From Afifellaceae bacterium (lineage in GTDB: Bacteria; Pseudomonadota; Alphaproteobacteria; Rhizobiales; Afifellaceae), in NCBI GenBank assembly GCA_028281235.1, contig JANQKG010000044.1:1-64000 (forward strand): a DNA stretch of 64,000 bases, written 5' to 3'. The translations under genes and the position numbers were made by a program. Below are positions 1-7,544 of the stretch, one piece after another; position 1 is the first letter of the stretch, and every line of letters begins with the position of its first letter. The notes below the pieces were generated by a model. It did no database searches. It was not told the origin of the DNA and saw only the letters and a program-made list of their open reading frames with translations.

Positions 1-31
1 CGTTTTCGCGTAAGGTTGAATCGCTCCAACG

Positions 32-98
32 CTCTATCTCTTTGTTGGAGCAAGATCTTATCCGAAAAGTGGTGTCCACTTTTCGGGATCGTGCTCTA
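32..98. repeat. Dispersed palindromic repeat, copy 1
   Basis: An imperfect inverted repeat whose arms read GAGCAAGATCTTATCCGAAA and TTTCGGGATCGTGCTCTA, around a short AGTGGTGTCCACT centre. A second copy lies at 4942-5031 with the same TCTATCTCTTTGTTGGAGC lead-in. This type of GAGCATGATC...CCGAAAAGTG element is familiar between genes of Rhizobiales. The final CTA of the element is, on the minus strand, the TAG stop codon of the DoxX gene, so the element probably acts as the 3' end and terminator or RNA-stability hairpin of that gene. Confidence 0.8.
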
Positions 99-464
99 AG
101 CGCCGCCGAACTTCAGCATCGCCTCGCGGCGGCGCGTGAAGATGAACACGCACAGAAGCAGGATCACGAGAGCAGGCACGGCCTGTCCAATCGGCGTGTG
201 CACGACGTGAAAGTAGATCGCGCCCAGCATGATGATGGAGAGGCCGGCGGCAGCCAGTGCGCTGAGCGGGCGTATCAGCAGGCCGATGGCGCCGGCGACT
301 TCGCACAATCCGATGAAATAGCCGAACCAGCCGGGCAGGCCCAGGATGGCGAAGCTTTCATGCAGCGCCGGCACGCCGGCGAGCTTCATGGCGCCGGCAA
401 CGCCGACCATCAGCGCGACGACGATGATGGCCGCCCAAATCCCGTATTTTCGCAGGATCTCCAT
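96..464 (-). CDS. DoxX family small membrane protein
   Basis: A 122-residue protein beginning MEILRKYGIW with four hydrophobic segments (about 7-27, 47-65, 70-90 and 95-113), which fits DoxX-type membrane proteins of about 120-150 residues. The ATG at 464 is preferred over an upstream ATG at 545 because the extra 27 residues are charged and do not look like family sequence. DoxX proteins are linked to redox or detoxification complexes in some bacteria, but the exact substrate is unknown here. The stop codon is contributed by the palindromic repeat at 32-98. The gene is followed on the same strand side by a LysE-type exporter, with no clear functional tie. Confidence 0.8.
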   Translation of the reverse strand: MEILRKYGIWAAIIVVALMVGVAGAMKLAGVPALHESFAILGLPGWFGYFIGLCEVAGAIGLLIRPLSALAAAGLSIIMLGAIYFHVVHTPIGQAVPALVILLLCVFIFTRRREAMLKFGGA

Positions 465-603
465 GTTCCACCCCAGCGTTGGCTCGCAATCATGTTGGAC
501 CCGGAGGTTTAGCGCCTTGCGGGCGCGCGCCCAAGGCGCCGCCATTCACATCTTGATGTGTATCGTACGGCGCTCGGCGTTCTGATGCGGCGTGGCGCTT
601 GCG

Positions 604-1206
604 TCACCGGTCCGCCACGAGGCGAAGTCCGAACCCGCCGAGAACGATCGCGGAGAACCGCTCAAGGTAGAGCTTGGCGCGCAAGTAGCGGTTCCTCACC
701 GATTGCGTGCCCAGCGCGAGAGCCAGCAGGGCGTAGAGGAGAATCTCAACGAAGAAATGGTTGAGCACGACGGTCGCATTCTCAAGAAGCGTCATGTCGG
801 CCGGGAAGATGACGATCAGGACAGCGGCGGCGAAGAGCACCGATTTCGGGTTCAGAAGGTTGATCATCATGCCTTGGCGGAAGGCATGCTTGGCCGGTTT
901 GATCTCCGTCTTGATATCGTCCCTGGCGCCGACCCACATCTTATAGGCGATGTAGAGAAGGTAGATCGCGCCAGCAATCTTCGCTGCGGTGTAGGCCCAT
1001 GGGACAAGCCGAAACACCGCCTCCAGGCCCAGCAAGGCCATCATGGTCCATGTCGCGGCGACGAGGCCCAGCCCGCAGCCGACGGCGATGCCGGCGCGCC
1101 GACCGGAGCTTAGCGTCGTGCAGATTGCGACGAGGAGCGCGGGACCGGGGCTGACGAAGGCGGCAAGCAGCGCGATGTTGAACGCGATCAGATGCTCGAT
1201 CGACAT
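604..1206 (-). CDS. LysE/RhtB family amino-acid exporter
   Basis: A 200-residue inner-membrane protein with the family's usual length and hallmarks: the N-terminal SPGPALLVAI motif in the first membrane segment, a positively charged central loop, and NLLNPKSVLFAAAVL in the middle. LysE/RhtB proteins export amino acids or homoserine lactone-like compounds with proton exchange. It lies 29 bp downstream of dcd on the same strand and could be co-transcribed with it. The substrate cannot be inferred. A second, divergent LysE-family gene lies at 5029-5652; the two are paralogues but clearly distinct in sequence. Confidence 0.9.
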   Translation of the reverse strand: MSIEHLIAFNIALLAAFVSPGPALLVAICTTLSSGRRAGIAVGCGLGLVAATWTMMALLGLEAVFRLVPWAYTAAKIAGAIYLLYIAYKMWVGARDDIKTEIKPAKHAFRQGMMINLLNPKSVLFAAAVLIVIFPADMTLLENATVVLNHFFVEILLYALLALALGTQSVRNRYLRAKLYLERFSAIVLGGFGLRLVADR

Positions 1207-1235
1207 CGTGTCATGTACTCCTTGCGTCGTGGCTC

Positions 1236-2327
1236 TCAGCCGCCGCGAAAGTGCTTTGAGAGCTTTAGGCCCTGCGCCTGGTAGTTGGAACCGAGTGCTG
1301 CGCCGTAGAGTGTGTCGGGCGCGGCGGCCATCGGCTCGTAGACGAGCCGGCCGATGGTCTGCCCGTGCTCAAGGATGAACGGCACTTCGTGGCTGCGCAC
1401 CTCCAAGACCGCGCGGCTGCCATGGCCGCCGGCCGGCGCATGCCCGAAGCCGGGATCGAAGAAGCCCGCATAGTGCACGCGGAACTCCCCGACAAATGGA
1501 TCGAAGGGCACCATCTCCGCGGCATAGCCGGCAGGGACATGCACGGCCTCGGCGGAAACGAGAATGTAGAACTGCGCCGGGTCGAGCACGATCTCCGGCC
1601 GTTCGCCGCGGGCGATCGGCTCCCAGAAGGCGCTCATGTCGTAAGCGCCGACCTGGTCGACGTCGATCACGCCGGTATAGCGCTTGGCGCGATAGCCGAC
1701 GAGGTCGCCGTCGCCGCCTTGCAAGTCGATCGACAGCGCCAGCCCGTTGATAAAGCGCGGGCTGCCGCTCGCCAATGTCTCGCGCTTGTGCAGGTCAAGC
1801 AGGGCCGCATCGTCGAGCATGGCATTGCCGCGGCGAAAGCGGATCTGCGACAGCCGTGAGCCGGCACGCACGAGAATGGGAAAGGTGCGCGGGCTGATCT
1901 CCAGATAGAGCGGCCCGGAATAGCCGTCCGGCATCTGATCGAAGGCGCGCGCTTCATCGGTGATGACACGTGTGAAGACGTCGAGCCGTCCGGTGGAGCT
2001 TTTCGGGTTAGCGCTGGCGGCGATGTCGGCAGGCAGCGCCAGGCTCTCCAGAAGCGGCACGATATAGACGCAGCCGGTTTCGAGCACCGCGCCTTCGCTT
2101 AAGTCGAATTCATGCAAGCCAAGCTGCGTTAGCTTGTCGGCGACGGAGAAGTCCGGGCCGGGCAGGAAGCTGGCGCGCACGCGCGTCGCCTTGCGCCCGA
2201 GCCTGAGGTCGAGGCTCGCCGGCTGCACCTGGTTGTCGGCTGCCGGCTCGGCGAGCGTGATCGCGCCCTCTTCGATGAGGCGGTTGATGTCGCGGTCAGG
2301 AAGGATGCCTTCGGCTTTGTTGGTCAT
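1236..2327 (-). CDS. dcd: 2'-deoxycytidine 5'-triphosphate deaminase (long alphaproteobacterial form)
   Basis: A 363-residue protein of the long DCD type, about twice the size of the E. coli enzyme. It carries the trimeric dUTPase/DCD fold signatures QVQPASLDLRLG (about residues 33-44), NPKSSTGRLDVFTRVI (about 107-122) and a second related half with GFFDPGFGH. It deaminates dCTP to dUTP, feeding dTMP synthesis. The ATG at 2327 begins MTNKAEGILPDRDINRLIEEG, which matches the usual N-terminus of this family. The two halves look like a tandem duplication of the fold, as known for this form. It is transcribed towards the LysE gene and away from metZ. Confidence 0.92.
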   Translation of the reverse strand: MTNKAEGILPDRDINRLIEEGAITLAEPAADNQVQPASLDLRLGRKATRVRASFLPGPDFSVADKLTQLGLHEFDLSEGAVLETGCVYIVPLLESLALPADIAASANPKSSTGRLDVFTRVITDEARAFDQMPDGYSGPLYLEISPRTFPILVRAGSRLSQIRFRRGNAMLDDAALLDLHKRETLASGSPRFINGLALSIDLQGGDGDLVGYRAKRYTGVIDVDQVGAYDMSAFWEPIARGERPEIVLDPAQFYILVSAEAVHVPAGYAAEMVPFDPFVGEFRVHYAGFFDPGFGHAPAGGHGSRAVLEVRSHEVPFILEHGQTIGRLVYEPMAAAPDTLYGAALGSNYQAQGLKLSKHFRGG

Positions 2328-2376
2328 GTGCTTCTAAGCGCTCCCATCTGTCTGCCGTGCCGCGTCACTACGCGCC

Positions 2377-2524
2377 TAACCTCCCCCTTGAGGGGAGGTC
2401 GAAAACCAAGAAGCGAAGCGACGCCGGTTTTCGGGAGGGGGGTGCACTCCCACGCTGGCCCCCCTCCCGAAGTTTGCACTCGCTCCGCTCGGCAAACTCC
2501 GACCTCCCCTCAAGGGGGAGGTTA
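2377..2524. repeat. Multi-arm palindromic intergenic element
   Basis: The outer arms are a perfect 24-bp inverted repeat: positions 2377-2400 (TAACCTCCCCCTTGAGGGGA, then GGTC) and 2501-2524. Inside are further hairpins: GAAAACC (2401-2407) with GGTTTTC (2426-2432), a G-rich tract near 2432-2442 facing a C-rich tract near 2458-2468, and AGTTTGC (2471-2477) with GCAAACT (2492-2498). The whole can fold into a branched cruciform or RNA. A short relative of the outer arm occurs at 42159-42181. It lies between dcd and the metZ riboswitch and contains no gene. Confidence 0.8.
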
Positions 2525-2623
2525 TCCGCCTCGGTGGCCGCACCGCCGCAGCGTTTGCCGACGTTTCGTCTATCGGAGGCGGCGATTGACGCCAAGAGCG
2601 CCAGCGGCTATGCGAAACGTCAT

Positions 2624-2732
2624 CACGTGGTGATTTGTGCCGGCCGGCTTGCAACCACGTCAAAAGCAAATGCTAAAAGGCCGGAGGGGAAACCCCCGGC
2701 CCTGCTTTTGAGTGAAGCGCGGCCGGGTTTTT
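2624..2732 (+). promoter_or_regulatory. SAM-II riboswitch with attenuator upstream of metZ
   Basis: The aptamer (about 2625-2684) shows the SAM-II signature: P1 arms ACGTGGT (2625-2631) and ACCACGT (2654-2660), the GTGATTTG strand, CTTGCAACC, and the conserved downstream TGCTAAAAGG. Loop bases CCGGCC around 2640-2645 can pair with GGCCGG at 2679-2684 to form the pseudoknot. The expression platform is visible: 2679-2684 can instead pair with 2696-2701, or CCCGGCC (2695-2701) can pair with GGCCGGG (2721-2727). The latter stem is extended by GCTT/AAGC (2704-2707 with 2715-2718) and followed by five T, an intrinsic terminator. SAM-II RNAs are known upstream of metA and metZ-type genes in Alphaproteobacteria. 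Inferred effect: high SAM turns metZ off. Confidence 0.88.
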
Positions 2733-2746
2733 GTTGGAGGTTTCCC

Positions 2747-3973
2747 ATGGCGAGCAAGACGCCCGGCCAAAAACGCTTTCGCCCCGCTACCGAGCTTATC
2801 CATGGCGGCAGCGCCCGCTCGCATTTCGGTGAGACGTCGGAGGCGCTTTTTCTGACGCAGGGCTTCGTTTATGCGGACGCAGAAGCGGCAGAAGCGCGCT
2901 TCAAGGGTGACGATCCGGGCTTCGTCTATTCGCGCTACGCCAATCCGACGGTCGCCATGTTTGAGGAACGCATGTGCCGCCTTGAAGGCGCGGAAGCCGG
3001 CCAGGCGGTGGCGAGCGGCATGGCGGCGGTCAGCGCCGCCCTGCTTTCAGATCTCAAGGCCGGCGATCATGTCGTGTCGTCGCGCGCCCTCTTCGGTTCG
3101 TGCGATTACGTCGTCACTCAGATCCTGCCACGCTTCGGCATCGCCTCCACGCTGGTCGATGGGCGTGATCTCGATCAATGGCGCGCCGCCATGCGACCGG
3201 AGACGCGGGCGCTTTTTCTTGAGAGCCCATCCAACCCGACGCTGGAACTGATCGACATTGCGGCGGTGGCGGAGATGGCGCGCGCCAATGATGCGCGGCT
3301 CATTGTCGACAATGTCTTCTCCACGCCGATCTTCCAGAAGCCGCTGGCGCTTGGCGCGCACTCCGTCGTCTATTCCGCCACCAAGCACATTGACGGGCAG
3401 GGGCGGTGCCTGGGCGGCATCGTGCTTTCCAGCGAAGAGTGGATTGAGAAGAAGCTCTTCCCTTACTTGAAGCACACCGGACCGTCGCTCAGCCCGTTTA
3501 ATGCGTGGGTGCTTCTGAAGGCGCTGGAGACGCTGGAGCTTCGCGTCACGCGGCAGACGCAAAGTGCGGCGAAGCTGGCGGAGATGCTCGCCGCGCATCC
3601 GGCCGTGACGCGCATCTACTATCCGGGCCACGACAGCCATCCGCAGCATGCGCTGGCCAAGCGACAGATGACCGGTGGCGGCAACATCATCTCATTCGAC
3701 CTGGCCGGCGGTAAAAGTGGTGCCTTCGATATGCTGAGAGCGCTGCAGGTGGTAAAAATCTCCAACAATCTCGGCGACTCCAAGAGCCTCATCACGCATC
3801 CGGCGACGACGACGCATCAGCGGCTCACCGACGAGGAGCGCGCAGTGCTCGGCATTGGCGACGGGCTGGTGCGGCTGTCGGTGGGGCTGGAGGACCCTGA
3901 CGATATCAAGGAGGATTTCGAGCAGGCGCTCGCCCGCGCCCGCGCACCGAATGTCACGGCCGTGTCGGCCTAA
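2747..3973 (+). CDS. metZ: O-succinylhomoserine sulfhydrylase
   Basis: A 408-residue Cys/Met-metabolism PLP enzyme. It has the expected length, the YSRYANPTV motif (61-69) and the PLP-binding lysine K213 in VVYSATKHIDGQGRCLGG. It converts O-succinylhomoserine and sulfide to homocysteine for methionine synthesis. The ATG at 2747 follows a clear GGAGG (2736-2740); the open frame extends further upstream but only across the riboswitch and a palindromic repeat, so the longer start is rejected. The SAM-II riboswitch directly upstream supports the methionine assignment. It stands alone, with the next gene 172 bp downstream. Confidence 0.95.
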   Translation: MASKTPGQKRFRPATELIHGGSARSHFGETSEALFLTQGFVYADAEAAEARFKGDDPGFVYSRYANPTVAMFEERMCRLEGAEAGQAVASGMAAVSAALLSDLKAGDHVVSSRALFGSCDYVVTQILPRFGIASTLVDGRDLDQWRAAMRPETRALFLESPSNPTLELIDIAAVAEMARANDARLIVDNVFSTPIFQKPLALGAHSVVYSATKHIDGQGRCLGGIVLSSEEWIEKKLFPYLKHTGPSLSPFNAWVLLKALETLELRVTRQTQSAAKLAEMLAAHPAVTRIYYPGHDSHPQHALAKRQMTGGGNIISFDLAGGKSGAFDMLRALQVVKISNNLGDSKSLITHPATTTHQRLTDEERAVLGIGDGLVRLSVGLEDPDDIKEDFEQALARARAPNVTAVSA

Positions 3974-4145
3974 CGCCCAGGAAATACCCTCGAAGGGCGA
4001 ATGCCGGTTGCGTCTTTCGCGCGGGTTGCGCCTTACGGCGCGCGCGGGATTTGAGGCCGCCGTCCCTATGTGCAAGGAAAGGGCCTTCGCAAGCACAACA
4101 GGGAGACGCGCGGCGGCCGTAATCGGCCAGCGGCCCGTCTGATTT

Positions 4146-4925
4146 ATGAGACAGCGCTATCGCATCAAGTTTCCGCCGGCGGACAGCCAAGCACTCGGCC
4201 AGAACGAAGTCACCTTCGTCCTGGTGGAGGACAGCGAGGAGAAACGCTTCCGCTTCCACGACTATCACGAGATCTATTCCCGCCCGGGTCTCTACGAACA
4301 ACTCTTCTACGACCGGCTGAAATGTTCTTCGCCGCAGAAGGTCGGCGAAATCCTCCAAAAAACGATGGACGCCAGCGGCTGGAACTCGACGGAATCCCGG
4401 GTCCTCGATCTCGGCGCCGGCAACGGCATCATGGGCGAAGTGCTGAAGAAGCACGGCGTGGCACGGCTTGTCGGCGTCGATATCATCGGTGAAGCCAAGG
4501 ACGCCGTGATCCGCGATCGGCCCGGCATCTATGACGAGTACTACGTCGCCGACTTCATCAACCTGGATGAAGACATTCGCGAGGAGCTGCAGGAATGGCA
4601 GTTCGATTGCCTGACCTGCGTCGCAGCGCTCGGCTTCGACGACATCCCCGCCCCGGCGTTCCTGCAGGCGCTGCGGTTGATCCGCAATGACGGCTGGGTC
4701 GCCTTCAACATCAAGGAGAGCTTTCTGAACCGCACCGATACGTCAGGCTTCTCCAACTTCATCCGCGAGCTGATCCTCTCCGAATATATCGACATCCACC
4801 ATCTGGAGCGCTACCGCCACCGCCTCTCCATGGAGGGCCTGCCGCTCTATTACTTTGCGCTTGTGGGGCAGAAGGTCGGCGACATCCCGATGGATTTTCT
4901 GGAGCAGATCGAAATGGCGGGGTGA
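4146..4925 (+). CDS. Class I SAM-dependent methyltransferase
   Basis: A 259-residue protein with a Rossmann-type SAM-binding motif VLDLGAGNGIMGEVLKKHG (about residues 86-104), followed by an acidic end of strand two (VGVDIIGEA) and a catalytic-region strand FDCLTCVAALGFDDIP. The N-terminal 80 residues are a family-specific cap. The substrate is not evident; similar proteins are annotated only as methyltransferase type 11 or 12. It follows metZ on the same strand, but the 172-bp gap and the absence of related neighbours give no firm pathway link. A palindromic repeat (4942-5031) lies just downstream. Confidence 0.82.
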   Translation: MRQRYRIKFPPADSQALGQNEVTFVLVEDSEEKRFRFHDYHEIYSRPGLYEQLFYDRLKCSSPQKVGEILQKTMDASGWNSTESRVLDLGAGNGIMGEVLKKHGVARLVGVDIIGEAKDAVIRDRPGIYDEYYVADFINLDEDIREELQEWQFDCLTCVAALGFDDIPAPAFLQALRLIRNDGWVAFNIKESFLNRTDTSGFSNFIRELILSEYIDIHHLERYRHRLSMEGLPLYYFALVGQKVGDIPMDFLEQIEMAG

Positions 4926-4941
4926 GGTCGTCGTCTGCGTG

Positions 4942-5031
4942 TCTATCTCTTTGTTGGAGCATGATCTTATCCGAAAAGTGGTGTCGACCCCGGATCGGGG
5001 TCCGGGGCATGCTTTTCGGGATCATGCTCTA
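4942..5031. repeat. Dispersed palindromic repeat, copy 2
   Basis: Same family as 32-98: the shared lead-in TCTATCTCTTTGTTGGAGC, then ATGATCTTATCCGAAAAGTG, and the closing arm TTTTCGGGATCATGCTCTA. The centre differs by an added G/C-rich hairpin (GACCCCGG / TCGGGGTC, about 4985-5003). The terminal CTA (5029-5031) provides the TAG stop of the minus-strand LysE gene, the same relation as copy 1 has to the DoxX gene. Confidence 0.8.
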
Positions 5032-5652
5032 TTGCGATGCGCGGATCGACACTGTCGCGATGCCGGCGCCGATCAGGCATGAGCCGCCGATCTTGTTGAC
5101 CAGCCCGACGGCGCGCGGGCTTTTGACGAGCCGTCCGGCGCGTGCGGCGATGGCCGCAAAGCCCAAGGCATTCGCGAAAGCGAGCGTCAGGAACGTTGCC
5201 TCCAGCACGACCATCTGCGTGAGGAGATCGGCTTCCGGCGACAGGAATTGCGGCAGGAAGGCGACAAAGAAGGTGATGCTCTTGGGGTTCAGGGCCGTCA
5301 CCAGCCAGGCATGGCCGAGCATCTTTGTGGGCGATGCTTCGGTCGTCTTCGGCGTTGCGGAGAGCTCCCCGTCGGCACGCCAAAGTCTTATCCCGAGCCA
5401 CACGAGATAGGCCGCACCCGCCCATTTGACGATCGTGAAGGCCGTGGCGGAGGCGGCGAGCAACGCGCCAACGCCTAAGAGCGACAGCGTCATGGCGGTG
5501 AAGTCGCCAAGCGTCGCGCCGACGGCCATGGGAAACGCCGTGCGCCAGCCCTGACCCAGCGCATAGGAGACGACGAGCAGCACCGTCGGCCCGGGGATCA
5601 GAAGCAGGGCGATGGTCGCGGCGGTGAAGGCAAGCCAAAGTTCAAGGAGCAT
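5029..5652 (-). CDS. LysE family translocator
   Basis: A 207-residue membrane protein with the LysE/RhtB signature IPGPTVLLVVSYALGQG near the N-terminus and TALNPKSITFFVAFLPQFL in the middle, and six predicted membrane segments. It is likely a proton-coupled amino-acid or metabolite exporter of the inner membrane; the substrate is unknown. Its last codon overlaps the palindromic repeat at 4942-5031, which supplies the stop. The start ATG at 5652 fits the family N-terminus MLLELWLAFT. It is transcribed away from the AT-rich intergenic region and the Fic gene. Confidence 0.9.
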   Translation of the reverse strand: MLLELWLAFTAATIALLLIPGPTVLLVVSYALGQGWRTAFPMAVGATLGDFTAMTLSLLGVGALLAASATAFTIVKWAGAAYLVWLGIRLWRADGELSATPKTTEASPTKMLGHAWLVTALNPKSITFFVAFLPQFLSPEADLLTQMVVLEATFLTLAFANALGFAAIAARAGRLVKSPRAVGLVNKIGGSCLIGAGIATVSIRASQ

Positions 5653-5741
5653 GGAGCGCTTTCAATAGGTGCGTCTGCGACGCAGCCACAACCACCTTCT
5701 GGAGTCCAGAGGCGAGTTGCGCATAGGGGATTTGACATGAA

Positions 5742-5841
5742 AACCTAAAATTAGTACAGCATAATAACCTAAGAGATATCCAGCGAGACTTGTGGCAAGT
5801 TGCGGCGTAAAACCTAGCGAGAGCACAACGCAAAAACCTAA
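5742..5841. promoter_or_regulatory. Four AACCTA repeats upstream of the Fic gene
   Basis: This AT-rich stretch (part of the 293-bp gap 5653-5945) holds four copies of AACCTA, at 5742, 5766, 5811 and 5835. The first two starts are 24 bp apart and the last two are also 24 bp apart. Three copies continue as AACCTAA; most are preceded by extra A residues. Regular spacing just upstream of a toxin-like gene suggests binding sites for a regulator, possibly the winged-helix domain of the Fic protein itself. This is an inference from position only. Confidence 0.4.
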
Positions 5842-5945
5842 CGAAACACCCACGGACGCGAATCGATCTAAAAAAGTTTTTCGAAGCAAAGAGATAGAGC
5901 GTGAGGCGATTTCAGCGGAATGCGATGACGCTTTAGGAAAGAGGT

Positions 5946-7496
5946 ATGGCGGCGCCACAGGCAAAACTGGCTGACTCGCTTGAGGTCCTAAGGGCGCTTC
6001 AGGACAACGGCGCCGTCGCCATCCCCTCCACCGACCTCACGCGTACGCATCGAGAGCGCTTGCGCAAAGCCGGTTTCATCAAAGAGGCGATGAAGGGCTG
6101 GTACATCCCCTCCAGTCCCGCCGAGGAGCGGGGCGAGACGACCGCATGGTATGCGTCGTTCTGGGACTTCAGCGCAGATTATCTCAGTCAGCGTTTCGGC
6201 AAGGATTGGTGCGTGAGCCCGGAGCAATCGCTTGCGCTGCATGCCGGCAACCGCACGGTTCCCGCGCAACTTCTCGTTCGCGCCCCGAAGGGCGGCAACA
6301 AGCCGACCACGCTGCTACACGATACATCGATCTTCGACGTTCGTGCGACGATGCCGCCGCCGCACGCGGTGGCGGTGCTTGACGGGCTGCGTCTTTACGC
6401 GCCAGCGGCAGCTTTGGTCCACGCTTCCCCTGCCGTGTTTACGCAAAGTCCTACTGATTCGCGCACTGTGCTGGCTGAGTTCGCTGACGCGTCCGAGGCG
6501 CTTGTGCATCTGCTGGAGGGCGGCCGCAGCACCGTGGCCGGCCGGATTGCCGGGGCCTTCCGGAATATCGGCCGGGATCGCATCGCCGACGATATTGCGC
6601 ACGGCATGAAGGCAGCCGGATACGCGATCCGAGAGAGCGACCCGTTCGACACCACGCCTCAGTTCGCGATGCCGCACCGGAAGGAGCTGCCCGACACAAG
6701 ACGCATCCGTCTCATGTGGAGTGCTATGCGTGGGGTCATCGCCGACACCTTTCCTGAGGCGCCGGGCCGCCCGAACGATACCAGCGCCTACCTCGCGCAT
6801 GTTGAGGATGCGTACGCAGCCGATGCATATAACTCGCTCTCCATTGAAGGGTACCGGGTCAGCCCCGAACTGATCGAACGCGTGCGCGAAGGCAATTGGA
6901 ATCCGGACAAGGACGAACAGGACCGAGAACACAGAGATGCGCTTGCCGCGCGCGGCTACTATCTCGCGTTTCAAACGGTTAAAGAAAGCGTCGCCGCCGT
7001 CTTGGGCAGCGAACGCCCCGGTAGCGTCGCGGAGCGTGACCACGGGCGCTGGTATCGCGAGCTGTTCGCGCCGAGCGTCACCGCCGGACTTGCGAAGCCC
7101 GCCGACCTCGCCGGCTATCGCAACGGCTCGGTTTTTATCCGCGGGTCAAGGCACAGGCCACCGCCGCCTGAAGCCGTGCGCGACGCGATGCCTGTCCTTT
7201 TTGAAATGATTGATGCGGAGGACAACCCGGCGGTGCGAATCGTGCTCGGCCATTTCATCTTCGTCTACATCCATCCCTATATGGATGGGAACGGCCGCAT
7301 CGGGCGTTTCCTGATGAACGTGATGATGGCGGCTGCAGGCCATCCTTGGACCGTCATCCCGGTGCGGCGGCGCGACGCGTATATGGACGCGCTCGAACAG
7401 GCCAGCACCAAACAGGATATCGGCCCGTTCTGCGATTTCTTGGGAGCGCTCGTCCAGGGCCGTCATCAACCTGACCTGTTCCCCGAATTGCGATGA
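5946..7496 (+). CDS. Fic domain protein fused to an AbiEi-like N-terminal domain
   Basis: A 516-residue protein. The C-terminal part is a Fic domain with the complete active-site motif HPYMDGNGR (443-451), whose His and Asp/Asn support AMP transfer from ATP to a target protein. An inhibitory-helix motif of the S-xxx-E-G type is present at S297-E301-G302, so the enzyme is probably self-inhibited (class II-like). The first about 60 residues look like a winged helix (SLEVLRALQDNGAVAIPSTD... RKAGFIKEAMKGWY) followed by a region resembling AbiEi antitoxins of type IV systems; that part is a weaker, remembered similarity. No separate antitoxin gene is adjacent. The upstream region is AT-rich and carries regularly spaced repeats. 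Confidence 0.85.
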   Translation: MAAPQAKLADSLEVLRALQDNGAVAIPSTDLTRTHRERLRKAGFIKEAMKGWYIPSSPAEERGETTAWYASFWDFSADYLSQRFGKDWCVSPEQSLALHAGNRTVPAQLLVRAPKGGNKPTTLLHDTSIFDVRATMPPPHAVAVLDGLRLYAPAAALVHASPAVFTQSPTDSRTVLAEFADASEALVHLLEGGRSTVAGRIAGAFRNIGRDRIADDIAHGMKAAGYAIRESDPFDTTPQFAMPHRKELPDTRRIRLMWSAMRGVIADTFPEAPGRPNDTSAYLAHVEDAYAADAYNSLSIEGYRVSPELIERVREGNWNPDKDEQDREHRDALAARGYYLAFQTVKESVAAVLGSERPGSVAERDHGRWYRELFAPSVTAGLAKPADLAGYRNGSVFIRGSRHRPPPPEAVRDAMPVLFEMIDAEDNPAVRIVLGHFIFVYIHPYMDGNGRIGRFLMNVMMAAAGHPWTVIPVRRRDAYMDALEQASTKQDIGPFCDFLGALVQGRHQPDLFPELR

Positions 7497-7544
7497 CCGA
7501 ACGTGTTGGTTCAGCGCAAGGCATACGGGTTGGCCTGCTCTTAC

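Noticed and set aside
2357-2746. N-terminal extension of metZ
   Set aside because: It would translate the palindromic repeat and the SAM-II riboswitch; the clear ribosome site and family start are at 2747.
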